DNA of 64,000 nucleotides from an uncultured Desulfatitalea sp. (lineage in GTDB: Bacteria; Desulfobacterota; Desulfobacteria; Desulfobacterales; Desulfosarcinaceae). The stretch lies in assembly GCA_937868765.1 (NCBI GenBank), contig CALMNL010000004.1:1066749-1130748 (forward strand), in the 5' to 3' direction. The notes beneath the pieces were generated by a model. The model saw only the letters and a list, made by a program, of their open reading frames with translations, had not been told where the DNA came from and did no database searches. Made by a program: the position numbers and the translations under genes. Positions 56,720-64,000 of the stretch are shown piece by piece; positions within the stretch are counted from its first letter, which is position 1, and every line of letters starts with the position of its first letter.

Positions 56720-57913
56720 ATGAGCCAGAGCAAAAATTACGTCGTGGACACCAATGTGTTGCTGGACGACCCCGATGCGCTGTTCAAACTGCGCAACGGC
56801 AGTGAAAACCACATCTTCATTCCCTATCACGTATTGCTCGAACTGGATAAATTCAAGAAAGACCCGCGCCTGGGCCACATCGTGGCCAAGGTGGTCGAAC
56901 ACCTCTGCGATCATCCGGACCAGTTCACGGTCCTGCGCACCGAACAGGTTTCCCCGTCGTTTCATCAGCAGGTGGACAGCCACATCCTGCAGGAGATCCA
57001 GAACAGCCGGCTGGACACCCCCATCCTGGTCACCAACGACAAGGTGATGCAGCTGCAGGCCTCGCTGCGCGGCATCCGCAGCGAAAACTTCAAGGATTCT
57101 GCGCCGTTCAAGTCCGAAGCCGAGCATGTCACCGGCTTCGTCGCCTCGCCCCAGGAGGCCTTCGCGAACTGCTTCATGTGGAGCGACACCGGCAAGCCGG
57201 TGTTTTTCGGCAACAGCGGCGAAAAGGTCATCGACTACCAGCACAAGATCTGGAACGTCACCCCGCGCAACGTTTACCAGAACCTGGCCCTGGAGCTGAT
57301 GACCGACCCCACCATCAGCGTGGTCTCGATCCAGAGCGAGGCCGGCTACGGCAAGAGCTACCTGGCCCTGGCCAGCGCCCTATATCTGCTCCTGGAAAAA
57401 AAGAGCGTGGAAAAGATCTATGTGGTCAAACCGATGATCGAAATCGGCCAGAAGATGGGGTACCTGCCCGGCGACGTCGAGGAGAAGATGGCGCCCTACA
57501 CCCGCTACATCGTGGACCTGGTGCTCAAGCTGCACAAGACCCGGCCGGCCAACCGCATCTTCATCGACGCCGAGCAGCACCCGCCCCAACTCAACCCCAT
57601 GCGCTTCGAGCTGCTGCCCCTGACCTACATCCGGGGCATGAACATCGAGAACGCCGTGGTGATCATCGACGAGATCCAGAACATGACCCGCAGCGAGTGC
57701 CGTACCCTGCTCTCGCGCATGGGCGAGGGGGTCAAATGCTTCTGCCTGGGCGACACCCGCCAGGTGGACCACCCCTACCTGAACGCCGAGAACAACGGCC
57801 TCAACTGGCTGGTCAACAAATTCAAGGGCAACCGGATCTACGCCCATCTGGTGCTCAAGGGCGACCGTTCGCGGGGTCCGATCACCGACCTGGTGATCAA
57901 GTCCGGGTTGTGA
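56720..57913 (+). CDS. PIN-PhoH ATPase (PhoH2 type)
   Basis: ATG 56720 follows GAGGAGG and gives 397 residues. The N-terminal PIN domain (about 1-150) carries acidic residues in YVVDTNVLLDDPDALF and ILVTNDK. The C-terminal PhoH helicase-like ATPase (about 180-397) has the P-loop SEAGYGKSYLALASAL, the IDEIQNMTRSE Walker B and LGDTRQVDHPYL. The first P-loop Gly is Ser here. PhoH2 proteins unwind and cut RNA. The MOSC-MobB gene follows after 36 bp. Confidence 0.93.
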   Translation: MSQSKNYVVDTNVLLDDPDALFKLRNGSENHIFIPYHVLLELDKFKKDPRLGHIVAKVVEHLCDHPDQFTVLRTEQVSPSFHQQVDSHILQEIQNSRLDTPILVTNDKVMQLQASLRGIRSENFKDSAPFKSEAEHVTGFVASPQEAFANCFMWSDTGKPVFFGNSGEKVIDYQHKIWNVTPRNVYQNLALELMTDPTISVVSIQSEAGYGKSYLALASALYLLLEKKSVEKIYVVKPMIEIGQKMGYLPGDVEEKMAPYTRYIVDLVLKLHKTRPANRIFIDAEQHPPQLNPMRFELLPLTYIRGMNIENAVVIIDEIQNMTRSECRTLLSRMGEGVKCFCLGDTRQVDHPYLNAENNGLNWLVNKFKGNRIYAHLVLKGDRSRGPITDLVIKSGL

Positions 57914-57949
57914 TACAAGCCAGGGAAATCACCAAGGAGATCCGTTCCC

Positions 57950-58876
57950 ATGCAAGTCGTCGCCATCAGCATCAGCAAGAAGAAAGGCACCCGCAAGAGC
58001 CCGGTGAACGAAGCCCTGCTCATCGCCGGCCACGGCGTGGCGCACGATGCCCATGCCGGCGACTGGCACCGCCAGGTGAGCTTTCTGGCCTCCGAAAGCA
58101 TCGGCCGGGCCAGGGAGGGCGGCTTGGCCGTGGATTTCGGCGACTTTGCCGAAAACATCGCCACCCGGGGCATCGACTGGCTGAATGTTCCCGTCGGCAC
58201 CCGCCTTGGCATCGGCGACCAGGCCGAGGTGCAGATCACCCAGATCGGCAAAGAGTGCCATCGCAAGTGCGCCATCTACTATGCGGCCGGGGATTGCATC
58301 ATGCCCCGGGAAGGCATCTTCGCCCGGGTGCTCAAAGGCGGCACCGTGCGGGTCGGCGATGGGATCCGGTTCTTGCCGCCGCCCATCGTCTCCATCGTCA
58401 GCAAGAAGAATTCCGGCAAGACCACCCTGCTGGAGAAGCTGATTCCCGAGCTGTGCCGCCGGGGATACCGGGTGGGCACGGTCAAGCACGACCACCACGG
58501 CTTCGACATCGACCGCGAAGGCAAGGACACCTGGCGCCACAAGCAGGCCGGGGCCGCCACGGTGGTGATCTCCTCGCCCAAAAAGATCGCCCTGGTCAAG
58601 GATGTGGACGCGGAGATGGACCTGGACCGGATCGTGACGCGCTTCTTCGGCGACATGGACCTGGTGCTTACCGAAGGCTACAAGCAGGGCGGCAAGCCCC
58701 AGATCGAAGTCTTCCGCAAGGCGGCCCACGACACGCCCCTGCACACCAAGGCGGAACCGGGCACCCTGATCGCCGTGGCCTCGGACGTGGCCGTCGACCT
58801 GGGCGTGCCGCGCCTGGATGTCAACGACATCCAAGCCATCGCCGATTTCATCGCAGCACGCTTTCTTACCCGATAA
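57950..58876 (+). CDS. MOSC-MobB fusion protein of molybdopterin metabolism
   Basis: This 308-residue protein joins a MOSC domain (about 1-145; GVAHDAHAGDWHRQVSFLA, IGKECHRKCAIYYAAGDC with candidate sulfur-carrying Cys) to a MobB GTP-binding domain (about 150-308; IVSKKNSGKTTLLEKLIPEL, VKHDHHGFDIDREGKDTWRH). MobB assists MobA in attaching GMP to molybdopterin; MOSC may handle sulfur ligands. The fusion fits bis-MGD tungsten/molybdenum enzymes. Its end overlaps the convergent mobA by 11 bp. The first P-loop Gly is Ser. Confidence 0.93.
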   Translation: MQVVAISISKKKGTRKSPVNEALLIAGHGVAHDAHAGDWHRQVSFLASESIGRAREGGLAVDFGDFAENIATRGIDWLNVPVGTRLGIGDQAEVQITQIGKECHRKCAIYYAAGDCIMPREGIFARVLKGGTVRVGDGIRFLPPPIVSIVSKKNSGKTTLLEKLIPELCRRGYRVGTVKHDHHGFDIDREGKDTWRHKQAGAATVVISSPKKIALVKDVDAEMDLDRIVTRFFGDMDLVLTEGYKQGGKPQIEVFRKAAHDTPLHTKAEPGTLIAVASDVAVDLGVPRLDVNDIQAIADFIAARFLTR

Positions 58877-59489
58877 GGGTCTCGTCCTCGTTTTTCAACG
58901 CCTGGTAGACCTCGGGCGTATTCACATTCAGAAAAGAGCGCAGGCGGGGGTCGACCGCCCGCAGTTGGGCTTCGCCGATCTGTTTGACGCGGATGTGGCG
59001 GAAGAAGCCGGTGATCTTGAACTCTTCCCGGGCCAGCTGGGCCGCGATGGGGGCCAGGCAGTTCCTGGCGTATACGGCGCACAGGGGTTCGTAGTACTCG
59101 CCGATACGCGGCACCACCGCATCCACTTGCGGAGAGATTTCATCCAACAGCAGTCGCACCAGCGCCGGCTGGATGAACGGGGCATCGCAGGGGCAGACGA
59201 ATACCCATTGGGTGTCGGCGTGGGCCAGGGCCGCGTGGATGCCGGTCAGGGAAGATCGGGCCTGGAAGATATCTGCCACGATGCGCAGGGCCCGGCCGGC
59301 GTACAGCTCGGGCTGGCGGGTGACGATCACGACCTGCGGGAAAAGCGGGGTCAGGGTCTCGATGAGTCGATCCACGATGGCCCGGCCGTCGATTTCCAGA
59401 AAGGCTTTGTTGCGGCCGGCCATGCGGGTGTTGAGGCCGCCGGCCAGGATCGCGGCACAGCAGTCGGGAGCGCTTTGCGCATGAGCCAC
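58866..59489 (-). CDS. mobA: Molybdenum cofactor guanylyltransferase MobA
   Basis: This 207-residue nucleotidyltransferase transfers GMP from GTP to molybdopterin. Motifs: AAILAGGLNTRMAGRNKAFL (GTP loop), VCPCDAPFIQPALV (Mg-binding Asp) and FLNVNTPEV at the end. It lies 5 bp downstream of moaA in one operon and faces the MOSC-MobB gene. Confidence 0.95.
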   Translation of the reverse strand: MAHAQSAPDCCAAILAGGLNTRMAGRNKAFLEIDGRAIVDRLIETLTPLFPQVVIVTRQPELYAGRALRIVADIFQARSSLTGIHAALAHADTQWVFVCPCDAPFIQPALVRLLLDEISPQVDAVVPRIGEYYEPLCAVYARNCLAPIAAQLAREEFKITGFFRHIRVKQIGEAQLRAVDPRLRSFLNVNTPEVYQALKNEDETLIG

Positions 59490-59494
59490 CGCGC

Positions 59495-60499
59495 CTATCC
59501 TCCGATGTCGGTCATTTGGGTACGCAGCCGACAGTCGCCGCCGAAGCTCAGGCGGTGCTCCCCGCGCTTCATGGCCAGGGCCCGGGCGAACAGGGCGGCA
59601 ATCTCTTCATCCCCGGCACCGCCGCGCAGGGCGCCCATCACCGCCACCTGGTCGTCGGCCAGCAGGCAGGGGCGCAGATGGCCGTCGGCCGTCAGCCGCA
59701 GGCGATTGCAGCGGCTGCAGAAATGCTCGCTCATGGAGCCGATGAACCCCACCTCGCCGGGTGCGTCTTCGAAGCGGAAGCGCCGGGCCGGGCCGTCGCC
59801 GTTCTGCGAAGGCAGGGGCACCAGGGGCCCCAGCTGCTCCAGGCGCTGCTGGACTTCGGCCATGGATACGAAGCGGTCCTGGGCCGACAGGGTGTCCACG
59901 CCAATGGGCATGTACTCGATGAAGCGCACATGAAACGGCTGGCGCCGGGTCAGTTGGGCCAGCGGAACGATCTGGTCCTCGTTGCTGCCGCGCATCACCA
60001 CGCAGTTGATCTTGATGGGGTTGAACCCCACCGCCGCCGCCTGGGTGATGCCCTGCCAGACGGTATCGAGCAGGTTGAGGCCGGTGATCTGGTAAAAACC
60101 GGCGGCATCCATGGTGTCCAGGCTGATGTTGATGCGCCGCAAGCCGGCGGCTTTGAGGGCCTCCGCCTTCTGGGTCAGGAGGGTGCCGTTGGTGGTCAGG
60201 GTCAGGTCCTGCAAGCCTTCCAGGCGGCTCAGCCGGGCGATCAGATCGACGATGCCCTTGCGGCAGAGCGGCTCGCCGCCGGTCAGGCGCACCTTGGTGA
60301 TGCCCAGTTCCACGCCGATGGCCACCAGGCGTTCGATCTCTTCCAGGGTGAGAATGGCGCCCTTGGGCAGCCAGCGGGTATGGCTGGTCATGCAATAGCG
60401 GCAGCGCAGATTGCAGCGGTCGGTCACCGACACCCGCAGGTAGTTGACGGTTCGCTGAAACGAATCCACCAGATGGTTTTGGGTCTTCACGGTTTTCAT
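59495..60499 (-). CDS. moaA: GTP 3',8-cyclase MoaA
   Basis: This 334-residue radical-SAM enzyme performs the first step of molybdopterin synthesis. The N-terminal cluster is CNLRCRYC (C29, C33, C36), followed by KVRLTGGEPLCRKG and LTTNGTLL. The C-terminal cluster and substrate site are FCSRCNRLRLTADGHLRPCL. The usual C-terminal double-Gly is present at the very end (DIGG). moaC and other moa genes are not in the window. Confidence 0.97.
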   Translation of the reverse strand: MKTVKTQNHLVDSFQRTVNYLRVSVTDRCNLRCRYCMTSHTRWLPKGAILTLEEIERLVAIGVELGITKVRLTGGEPLCRKGIVDLIARLSRLEGLQDLTLTTNGTLLTQKAEALKAAGLRRINISLDTMDAAGFYQITGLNLLDTVWQGITQAAAVGFNPIKINCVVMRGSNEDQIVPLAQLTRRQPFHVRFIEYMPIGVDTLSAQDRFVSMAEVQQRLEQLGPLVPLPSQNGDGPARRFRFEDAPGEVGFIGSMSEHFCSRCNRLRLTADGHLRPCLLADDQVAVMGALRGGAGDEEIAALFARALAMKRGEHRLSFGGDCRLRTQMTDIGG

Positions 60500-60568
60500 C
60501 AGGATTGGTTATGGCACGCGGCCGAGCCTATTTCAATGCCGTTTTGAATCGCGCCAAATCGGAAAGCA

Positions 60569-60596
60569 AAAGGCGGCCGGAGGACCGGCCGCCTTT
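60569..60596 (-). terminator. Terminator downstream of the C10 protease gene
   Basis: AAAGGCGGCCGG-AGGA-CCGGCCGCCTTT: a 12 bp perfect stem; on the minus strand it is followed by TGCTTTCC. It separates the protease from moaA. Confidence 0.85.
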
Positions 60597-60618
60597 CTCG
60601 AAAAGGATCGACGTCGAT

Positions 60619-62265
60619 TTATTCCATCGCGCCGAGGGACAGGATGAAGCAACCGCCGCCTCCGCCACCACCGCCGCCGCCGGTATTGGCCACGGTGACG
60701 GTAACGGTGTCCGCGGCCCAGGCCCGGTTGAGATCGTCCGCCCTGAGCTGGAACACCAGGTTGGTCTGGGAACTCACGCCGGGCGCGGTAAAGATCGGGG
60801 TCAAGGTGGTGGCGTTGGCAAGGGTGACGGCCGGGCCGCTGGTCTGGGTCCAGCGATAGGCCATGCCCGCGGCCTCGGGATCGGTGGCGCTGCCGCTCAG
60901 CTGTACCTGGGTCGCCTCGTTCACGCTCTGGTCGGCGCCGGCATCGACCACGGGCGGGTCGTTGTCGGGCTGGATGCCTACGACGAATTGGTGGTTCTGG
61001 GCCTCCCATGTATAAGGATCTGTTTGGATGTCGTTATCAAAGTTAAAGTAGCCATCGTAGGACCCCTCCCAACCAAAGTTAATGTGAACGAAGTTTCCAG
61101 TATCCGTAGTCTGGTAACCGTCCACAACCACTTCATGGCCCACATCTTCTGCGGCAGTAAAAATAGAAAGGATCGCCGGCCGGGGTGGGTCGGCATCCAA
61201 CTCCGCCTTCAGAATAGCAAATCGTTCGGTGCTGATTAAACCCGAGAGCTCTGCCGGCCCGTAATAGGTCGCCCCGGCCTGATACCGGAAATAGATCGGC
61301 AGCACCTCATCCGCCCAGGCAGAGCTGGCGGACACACTACACCCCCACTGCATTTCTGCAGCAACGCCCACATGATACATGAGCAGGGAAACGGCATCCT
61401 TCTGGGCGGCGGTGCTGTCGGACAGTGTGCTCGGCATATTGTCCCATTCGTAAGGGGCGGCCGTATCGAAATCCACGCTCAGGGTATGGTTATCGTCATT
61501 GCTGTCGGTCCATACATAGCTGGCAGTGCCGGTGCCGGTGATGGGCCAGCGCCAGTAGCGCATGAGCTGGGCCCAGGCCGTGGCCACGCAGCCGGTGAGG
61601 GTTTGACCGCAGGTATCTTCGGGAGTCTGCAGATTGTAAGGTCCGATTTGGTGCCAGGTGGTGGTGAGCAGGGGCCCCACGGTGGCGCCCCGGGCGGTGG
61701 CGGCCGTCTCCAGGAGGGTCCCCCGGGCGGCGGCATCGGCCGGCTCGCCCGCATAATAAGCCCAGGCCCTGGCGATGCGGCGGCCGGCCTCGGTGGCGGC
61801 CCCGGCGGAACGGGTCAGGGTGCCGGCGGCGGCCCTTTCCCGCACGTTGCGCACATGCCGGTGGGTTTCGGGAATGATCCAGGATTCGAGGGATTGGGGC
61901 TGCCCTGCCCGGGAGGGGTCGAAGGCGGAACGGGTGGAGTAGAGCAGCACCGGACTGATCAGATCGTCCACGGCCACCAGCACGTGGCCGCTGGGATGCA
62001 CCGCGAAGTTATAGGCCACGCTGCCGCCCTCGAAGACCACCGGCGCGCCTGCGGCCACCACAGGCCGGGTCGTCCCGTTCCAGTCGCCATAGAGGGCCAC
62101 ATGGTGGCGCAGGGTGTTATCGGCCACCCGTCGGGCCGTCGCCAGTTCCACCGGCCCGGCGAAGGCCAGTGAAACCCACATGGCCGCCAAAAAGCAACCG
62201 AGCGAAAGGATTCCTGATCTTATGGTTTTGAAATTGCCTTTATTTAAATGAAATTTGCTGCGCAT
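60619..62265 (-). CDS. Secreted C10-family (streptopain-like) cysteine protease with PKD-like domain
   Basis: This 548-residue protein has a signal peptide (about 1-36, ending SLAFA), a propeptide (about 37-170) and a C10 catalytic domain (about 195-435). Candidate catalytic C226 is in GCVATAWAQLMRYW and H377 in GHEVVVDGY, with FVHINFGWEGSYDGYF closing the fold. A PKD/K319-like beta domain (about 440-525; VDAGADQSVNEATQVQLSGSA) follows. The end is ten Gly, then CFILSLGAME. The Gly-Cys tail resembles C-terminal sorting signals but is short. It starts inside the end of the small secreted gene upstream (26 bp overlap), suggesting a pair. Confidence 0.92.
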   Translation of the reverse strand: MRSKFHLNKGNFKTIRSGILSLGCFLAAMWVSLAFAGPVELATARRVADNTLRHHVALYGDWNGTTRPVVAAGAPVVFEGGSVAYNFAVHPSGHVLVAVDDLISPVLLYSTRSAFDPSRAGQPQSLESWIIPETHRHVRNVRERAAAGTLTRSAGAATEAGRRIARAWAYYAGEPADAAARGTLLETAATARGATVGPLLTTTWHQIGPYNLQTPEDTCGQTLTGCVATAWAQLMRYWRWPITGTGTASYVWTDSNDDNHTLSVDFDTAAPYEWDNMPSTLSDSTAAQKDAVSLLMYHVGVAAEMQWGCSVSASSAWADEVLPIYFRYQAGATYYGPAELSGLISTERFAILKAELDADPPRPAILSIFTAAEDVGHEVVVDGYQTTDTGNFVHINFGWEGSYDGYFNFDNDIQTDPYTWEAQNHQFVVGIQPDNDPPVVDAGADQSVNEATQVQLSGSATDPEAAGMAYRWTQTSGPAVTLANATTLTPIFTAPGVSSQTNLVFQLRADDLNRAWAADTVTVTVANTGGGGGGGGGGCFILSLGAME

Positions 62266-62695
62266 CGTCGATCTCCACCTTCACGCCGGTCCTGCAGTCG
62301 CCGGCCACGGGCATTTTGACGGCCGCCAGGCGGCCCTGCACCACGATCTCGTCCGAAGAACGCCCGGCCAGTTTCTCGAAAATCGGCCGGTTGTCCTTGG
62401 CCTGGGCCCAGACCTCCACCGATCGCCCCTGGTCGTCGATCAGGCGGAACTTTTCATACGGCAGCTGGGGATAGTTGGTTTTGTCGAAGAGGTTGTGGGG
62501 GTCCAGCCGCCCCTGGAGCGTTACGGCTTTGCCTTCCCAGGAGATCGGCGCTCCGCACGCCAGGGGCAGCCCGCAAAAGGCATAGAGCCCTTCCAGGGAG
62601 AGCGGCGCCACCGCGACCTTGTTCGACCCCATGCCCAGCGTGCCTAAGCCGAGCAGGAGGGCCGCACATGAGAACAAGAGTGGTTTTCGAGCCAT
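62240..62695 (-). CDS. Small exported protein, possible OB-fold partner of the protease
   Basis: ATG 62695 (GGAGGAAA upstream) gives 151 residues with a signal peptide (about 1-22). The mature part reads like a small beta barrel (ISWEGKAVTLQGRLDPHN, FRLIDDQGRSVEVWAQ, SDEIVVQGRLAAVKMPVAG), similar to periplasmic OB-fold domains. Cys residues near 42, 47 and 135 could form disulfides. It overlaps the protease gene by 26 bp. A role as inhibitor or chaperone of the protease is possible by analogy with streptopain inhibitors, but is unproven. Confidence 0.8.
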   Translation of the reverse strand: MARKPLLFSCAALLLGLGTLGMGSNKVAVAPLSLEGLYAFCGLPLACGAPISWEGKAVTLQGRLDPHNLFDKTNYPQLPYEKFRLIDDQGRSVEVWAQAKDNRPIFEKLAGRSSDEIVVQGRLAAVKMPVAGDCRTGVKVEIDDAQQISFK

Positions 62696-62827
62696 GAATT
62701 TCCTCCGTCTCCGTGTCACCGGAGCAGCCTGGATATGAATGGTATCGGTCGGGAGGCGCCGGGCTTGAAATAATCGTAGGGGCAGGAGCACAGCAAAACC
62801 GAAAAGCGCGTCGGCCACAAAAGGAAC

Positions 62828-62905
62828 GGGGCGGCTGCCGCAGCCGCCCCGCCGGCTAAAGGAAGATATATTGTGAATATATCTTAGAGGCTCCCCCGCG
62901 AAGCC
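62828..62905 (-). terminator. Cluster of three hairpins after the 108-residue gene
   Basis: In minus-strand order: AGAGGCT..AGCCTCT (about 62883-62905), AAGATATATT-CAC-AATATATCTT (62862-62884) and GGGGCGGCTGC-G-GCAGCCGCCCC (62828-62850) followed by GTTCCTTTT. The last is a good terminator. The region 62696-62978 shows nothing else. Confidence 0.65.
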
Positions 62906-62978
62906 TCTGGCTTATTGTATCGGCCGGCGGGGGCAGAACTTTAGGGCAGTTTTCGGCTTCTTTTGATATGCTATTTAT

Positions 62979-63305
62979 CTATTTGTTATTGCAGATGATA
63001 CGGATCATCTTGGACGCGACCCGGGTCTCCTCGGGCAGCAGGACGCCGGCGGAGATCCAGCGCTCGATGGCCTCCTTGGGCACGGCCAGGCCGCGCACAT
63101 AGGATTCCAGATCCCCCTGGTGGGAAAAAGCGATCTCCTCGACCCGGGGTTCGGGCACGGGGGCCCTCATTTCGGTTGCGGCCTCCGCCGTCGCGCAGTG
63201 GGTGGTGTCCACAGGGGGCGGCATGACTGTTTCGCGCACATATTCAAAGCGTTGGACCGCTTTGGGGGTTTTGAAAAATTGACGTATGGTTTGAATCATT
63301 TTCAT
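62979..63305 (-). CDS. Small protein of unknown function (108 aa)
   Basis: ATG 63305 lies about 10 bases after GGAGG. No signal peptide or membrane helix is visible. The N-terminus is basic (MKMIQTIRQFFKTPKAVQRF), the middle Pro/Thr/Ala-rich, and the last 45 residues form a helical domain (YVRGLAVPKEAIERWISAGV, SKMIRIICNN). I do not recognise the family. It has its own hairpin cluster downstream and a normal ribosome site, so expression is plausible. Confidence 0.65.
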   Translation of the reverse strand: MKMIQTIRQFFKTPKAVQRFEYVRETVMPPPVDTTHCATAEAATEMRAPVPEPRVEEIAFSHQGDLESYVRGLAVPKEAIERWISAGVLLPEETRVASKMIRIICNNK

Positions 63306-63471
63306 GGAACATCAACCTCCGGAAAATAGTACCCAGCTCCGACCAACCGGCCTTTCTATAGGATTCCATGATCGTTGGCCATCTCTTTTTTGGGCAGAAT
63401 CCCCAAGCCGGAGCCGGCGGCAACCGCCGCTTTTCCTATCGGCTGTCTTGCGCAAAAGTTGAGCGGCAAAA

Positions 63472-64000
63472 TCATGTTCCCATCACGATGCCCACATACC
63501 CCACGAAGCTGTCCCCCGGGCTTTTTTCGTAACTGGTGGCATAGGCCACTGCTCGGGCCTGGGTGGCGCCCAACTGCCGGGCGGCGGCCACGGCCGTGGC
63601 CGCCGCTCCCGAGCAGCAGGCGTTCTGGTTTTCCAGTCCCTGGCGGATCACGGCTTCAGGGGTCATGGCCAGCATGGCGTCGATGACCTGGCGGTCGTTC
63701 TGGTCGCGCACCCAGGCCACTGCCTGGGGCCCGCGGCCATGGGGGAAGAACCCATAATTGGCGCCGTAATGGGTCAAATCGGTGGAACCGATGATCTTCA
63801 CCCGCTTGCCGTTTTCCCGGGCCCAATCGGCCACGGCCCTTCCGATTTCCAGGGATGGCGGCGCGGGCGGCACGCCCAGCGCCAGGATGGCCGCCGGATC
63901 GAGCAGTTTCTTGATGAAAGGCAACTGCAATTCCACGGTGTTGTCCTGGTTGAAGCGGCGTGGGGTCTCTATCTGGAAATCGAAGCGGTCCCGCAGCGCC
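63472..64000 (-). CDS. amrB: AmmeMemoRadiSam protein B (Memo family), N-terminus outside window
   Basis: The C-terminal 176 residues of a Memo/AmrB protein are visible; the frame continues past 64000. Family features: DNTVELQLPFIKKL, then IIGSTDLTHYGANYGFFPHG, and the closing YATSYEKSPGDSFVGYVGIV. AmrB is related to class-III extradiol dioxygenases and usually neighbours AmrA and a radical-SAM protein, which would lie beyond the edge. Confidence 0.92.
   Translation of the reverse strand, partial: ALRDRFDFQIETPRRFNQDNTVELQLPFIKKLLDPAAILALGVPPAPPSLEIGRAVADWARENGKRVKIIGSTDLTHYGANYGFFPHGRGPQAVAWVRDQNDRQVIDAMLAMTPEAVIRQGLENQNACCSGAAATAVAAARQLGATQARAVAYATSYEKSPGDSFVGYVGIVMGT

Overview
The window is one 64 kb stretch of a high-GC Gram-negative chromosome with very tightly packed genes (many 1-26 bp overlaps). 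Gene content points to a sulfate-reducer-like deltaproteobacterium (Desulfobacterota, perhaps near Desulfosarcina/Desulfatitalea). The supporting features are a TupABC tungstate importer with an excisionase-HTH/periplasmic-fold regulator, a MOSC-MobB fusion beside mobA and moaA, heavy sigma-54 use, a GEMM c-di-GMP riboswitch ahead of a surface protein, and a TrmD followed by an overlapping second RNA methyltransferase. This lineage is an inference from gene content; no rRNA or tRNA gene was found.

Layout. 1-6579 (-): a giant secreted multidomain protein that runs off the left edge. 6746-10307 (-): tungstate regulator-tupA-tupB-tupC. 10743-17497 (+): a helical-repeat protein, a sensor kinase, its NtrC-type regulator, a pseudogene scar, then a perfect -24/-12 promoter driving a REC-PATAN-Roadblock protein, a PHP phosphoesterase and an anti-sigma-type ATPase. 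17509-25822 (-): the ffh-rpsP-khpA-rimM-trmD-RNA MTase-rplS-rnhB-yraN-rsmI block, continuing into a phosphopantetheinyl transferase and a beta-CASP nuclease. 26011-27081 (+): rlmN. 27101-28368 (-): two envelope proteins. 28483-30982 (+): an MlaE/MlaF-like/MlaD operon whose ATPase has lost its catalytic motifs. A 144 bp palindromic element then separates it from nadK (-).

32220-37166 (+): livK-H-M-G-F. 37198-46340 (+): a potassium locus with an unusual design. An AlgB-like sigma-54 activator is followed by a -24/-12 promoter, a KinB-like kinase, a 28-residue membrane peptide, kdpF-A-B-C, and only the cytosolic N-terminal half of KdpD. 46451-51204: an FHA-transmembrane-lytic transglycosylase protein, thiD (-), then sigma-54 promoter, c-di-GMP riboswitch and a secreted protein with Pro-Thr repeats and duplicated DNRLRE-like domains. 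51305-55865 (-): prfB with programmed +1 frameshift, a membrane chemoreceptor with a flagellar sigma-28 promoter, and lnt. 56106-58876 (+): Hsp20, PIN-PhoH, MOSC-MobB. 58866-63305 (-): mobA, moaA, a C10 cysteine protease with a small secreted partner, and an unknown small protein. 63472-64000 (-): a Memo-family AmrB fragment.

Three regulatory arrangements stand out because activator or ligand sensor, promoter and target are all visible together: the kinase/NtrC pair with its downstream -24/-12 promoter, the AlgB/KinB-like control of kdp with paired dyads upstream of the promoter, and the stacked sigma-54 plus c-di-GMP control of the surface protein. All functions are read from sequence motifs; no search or folding program was run.
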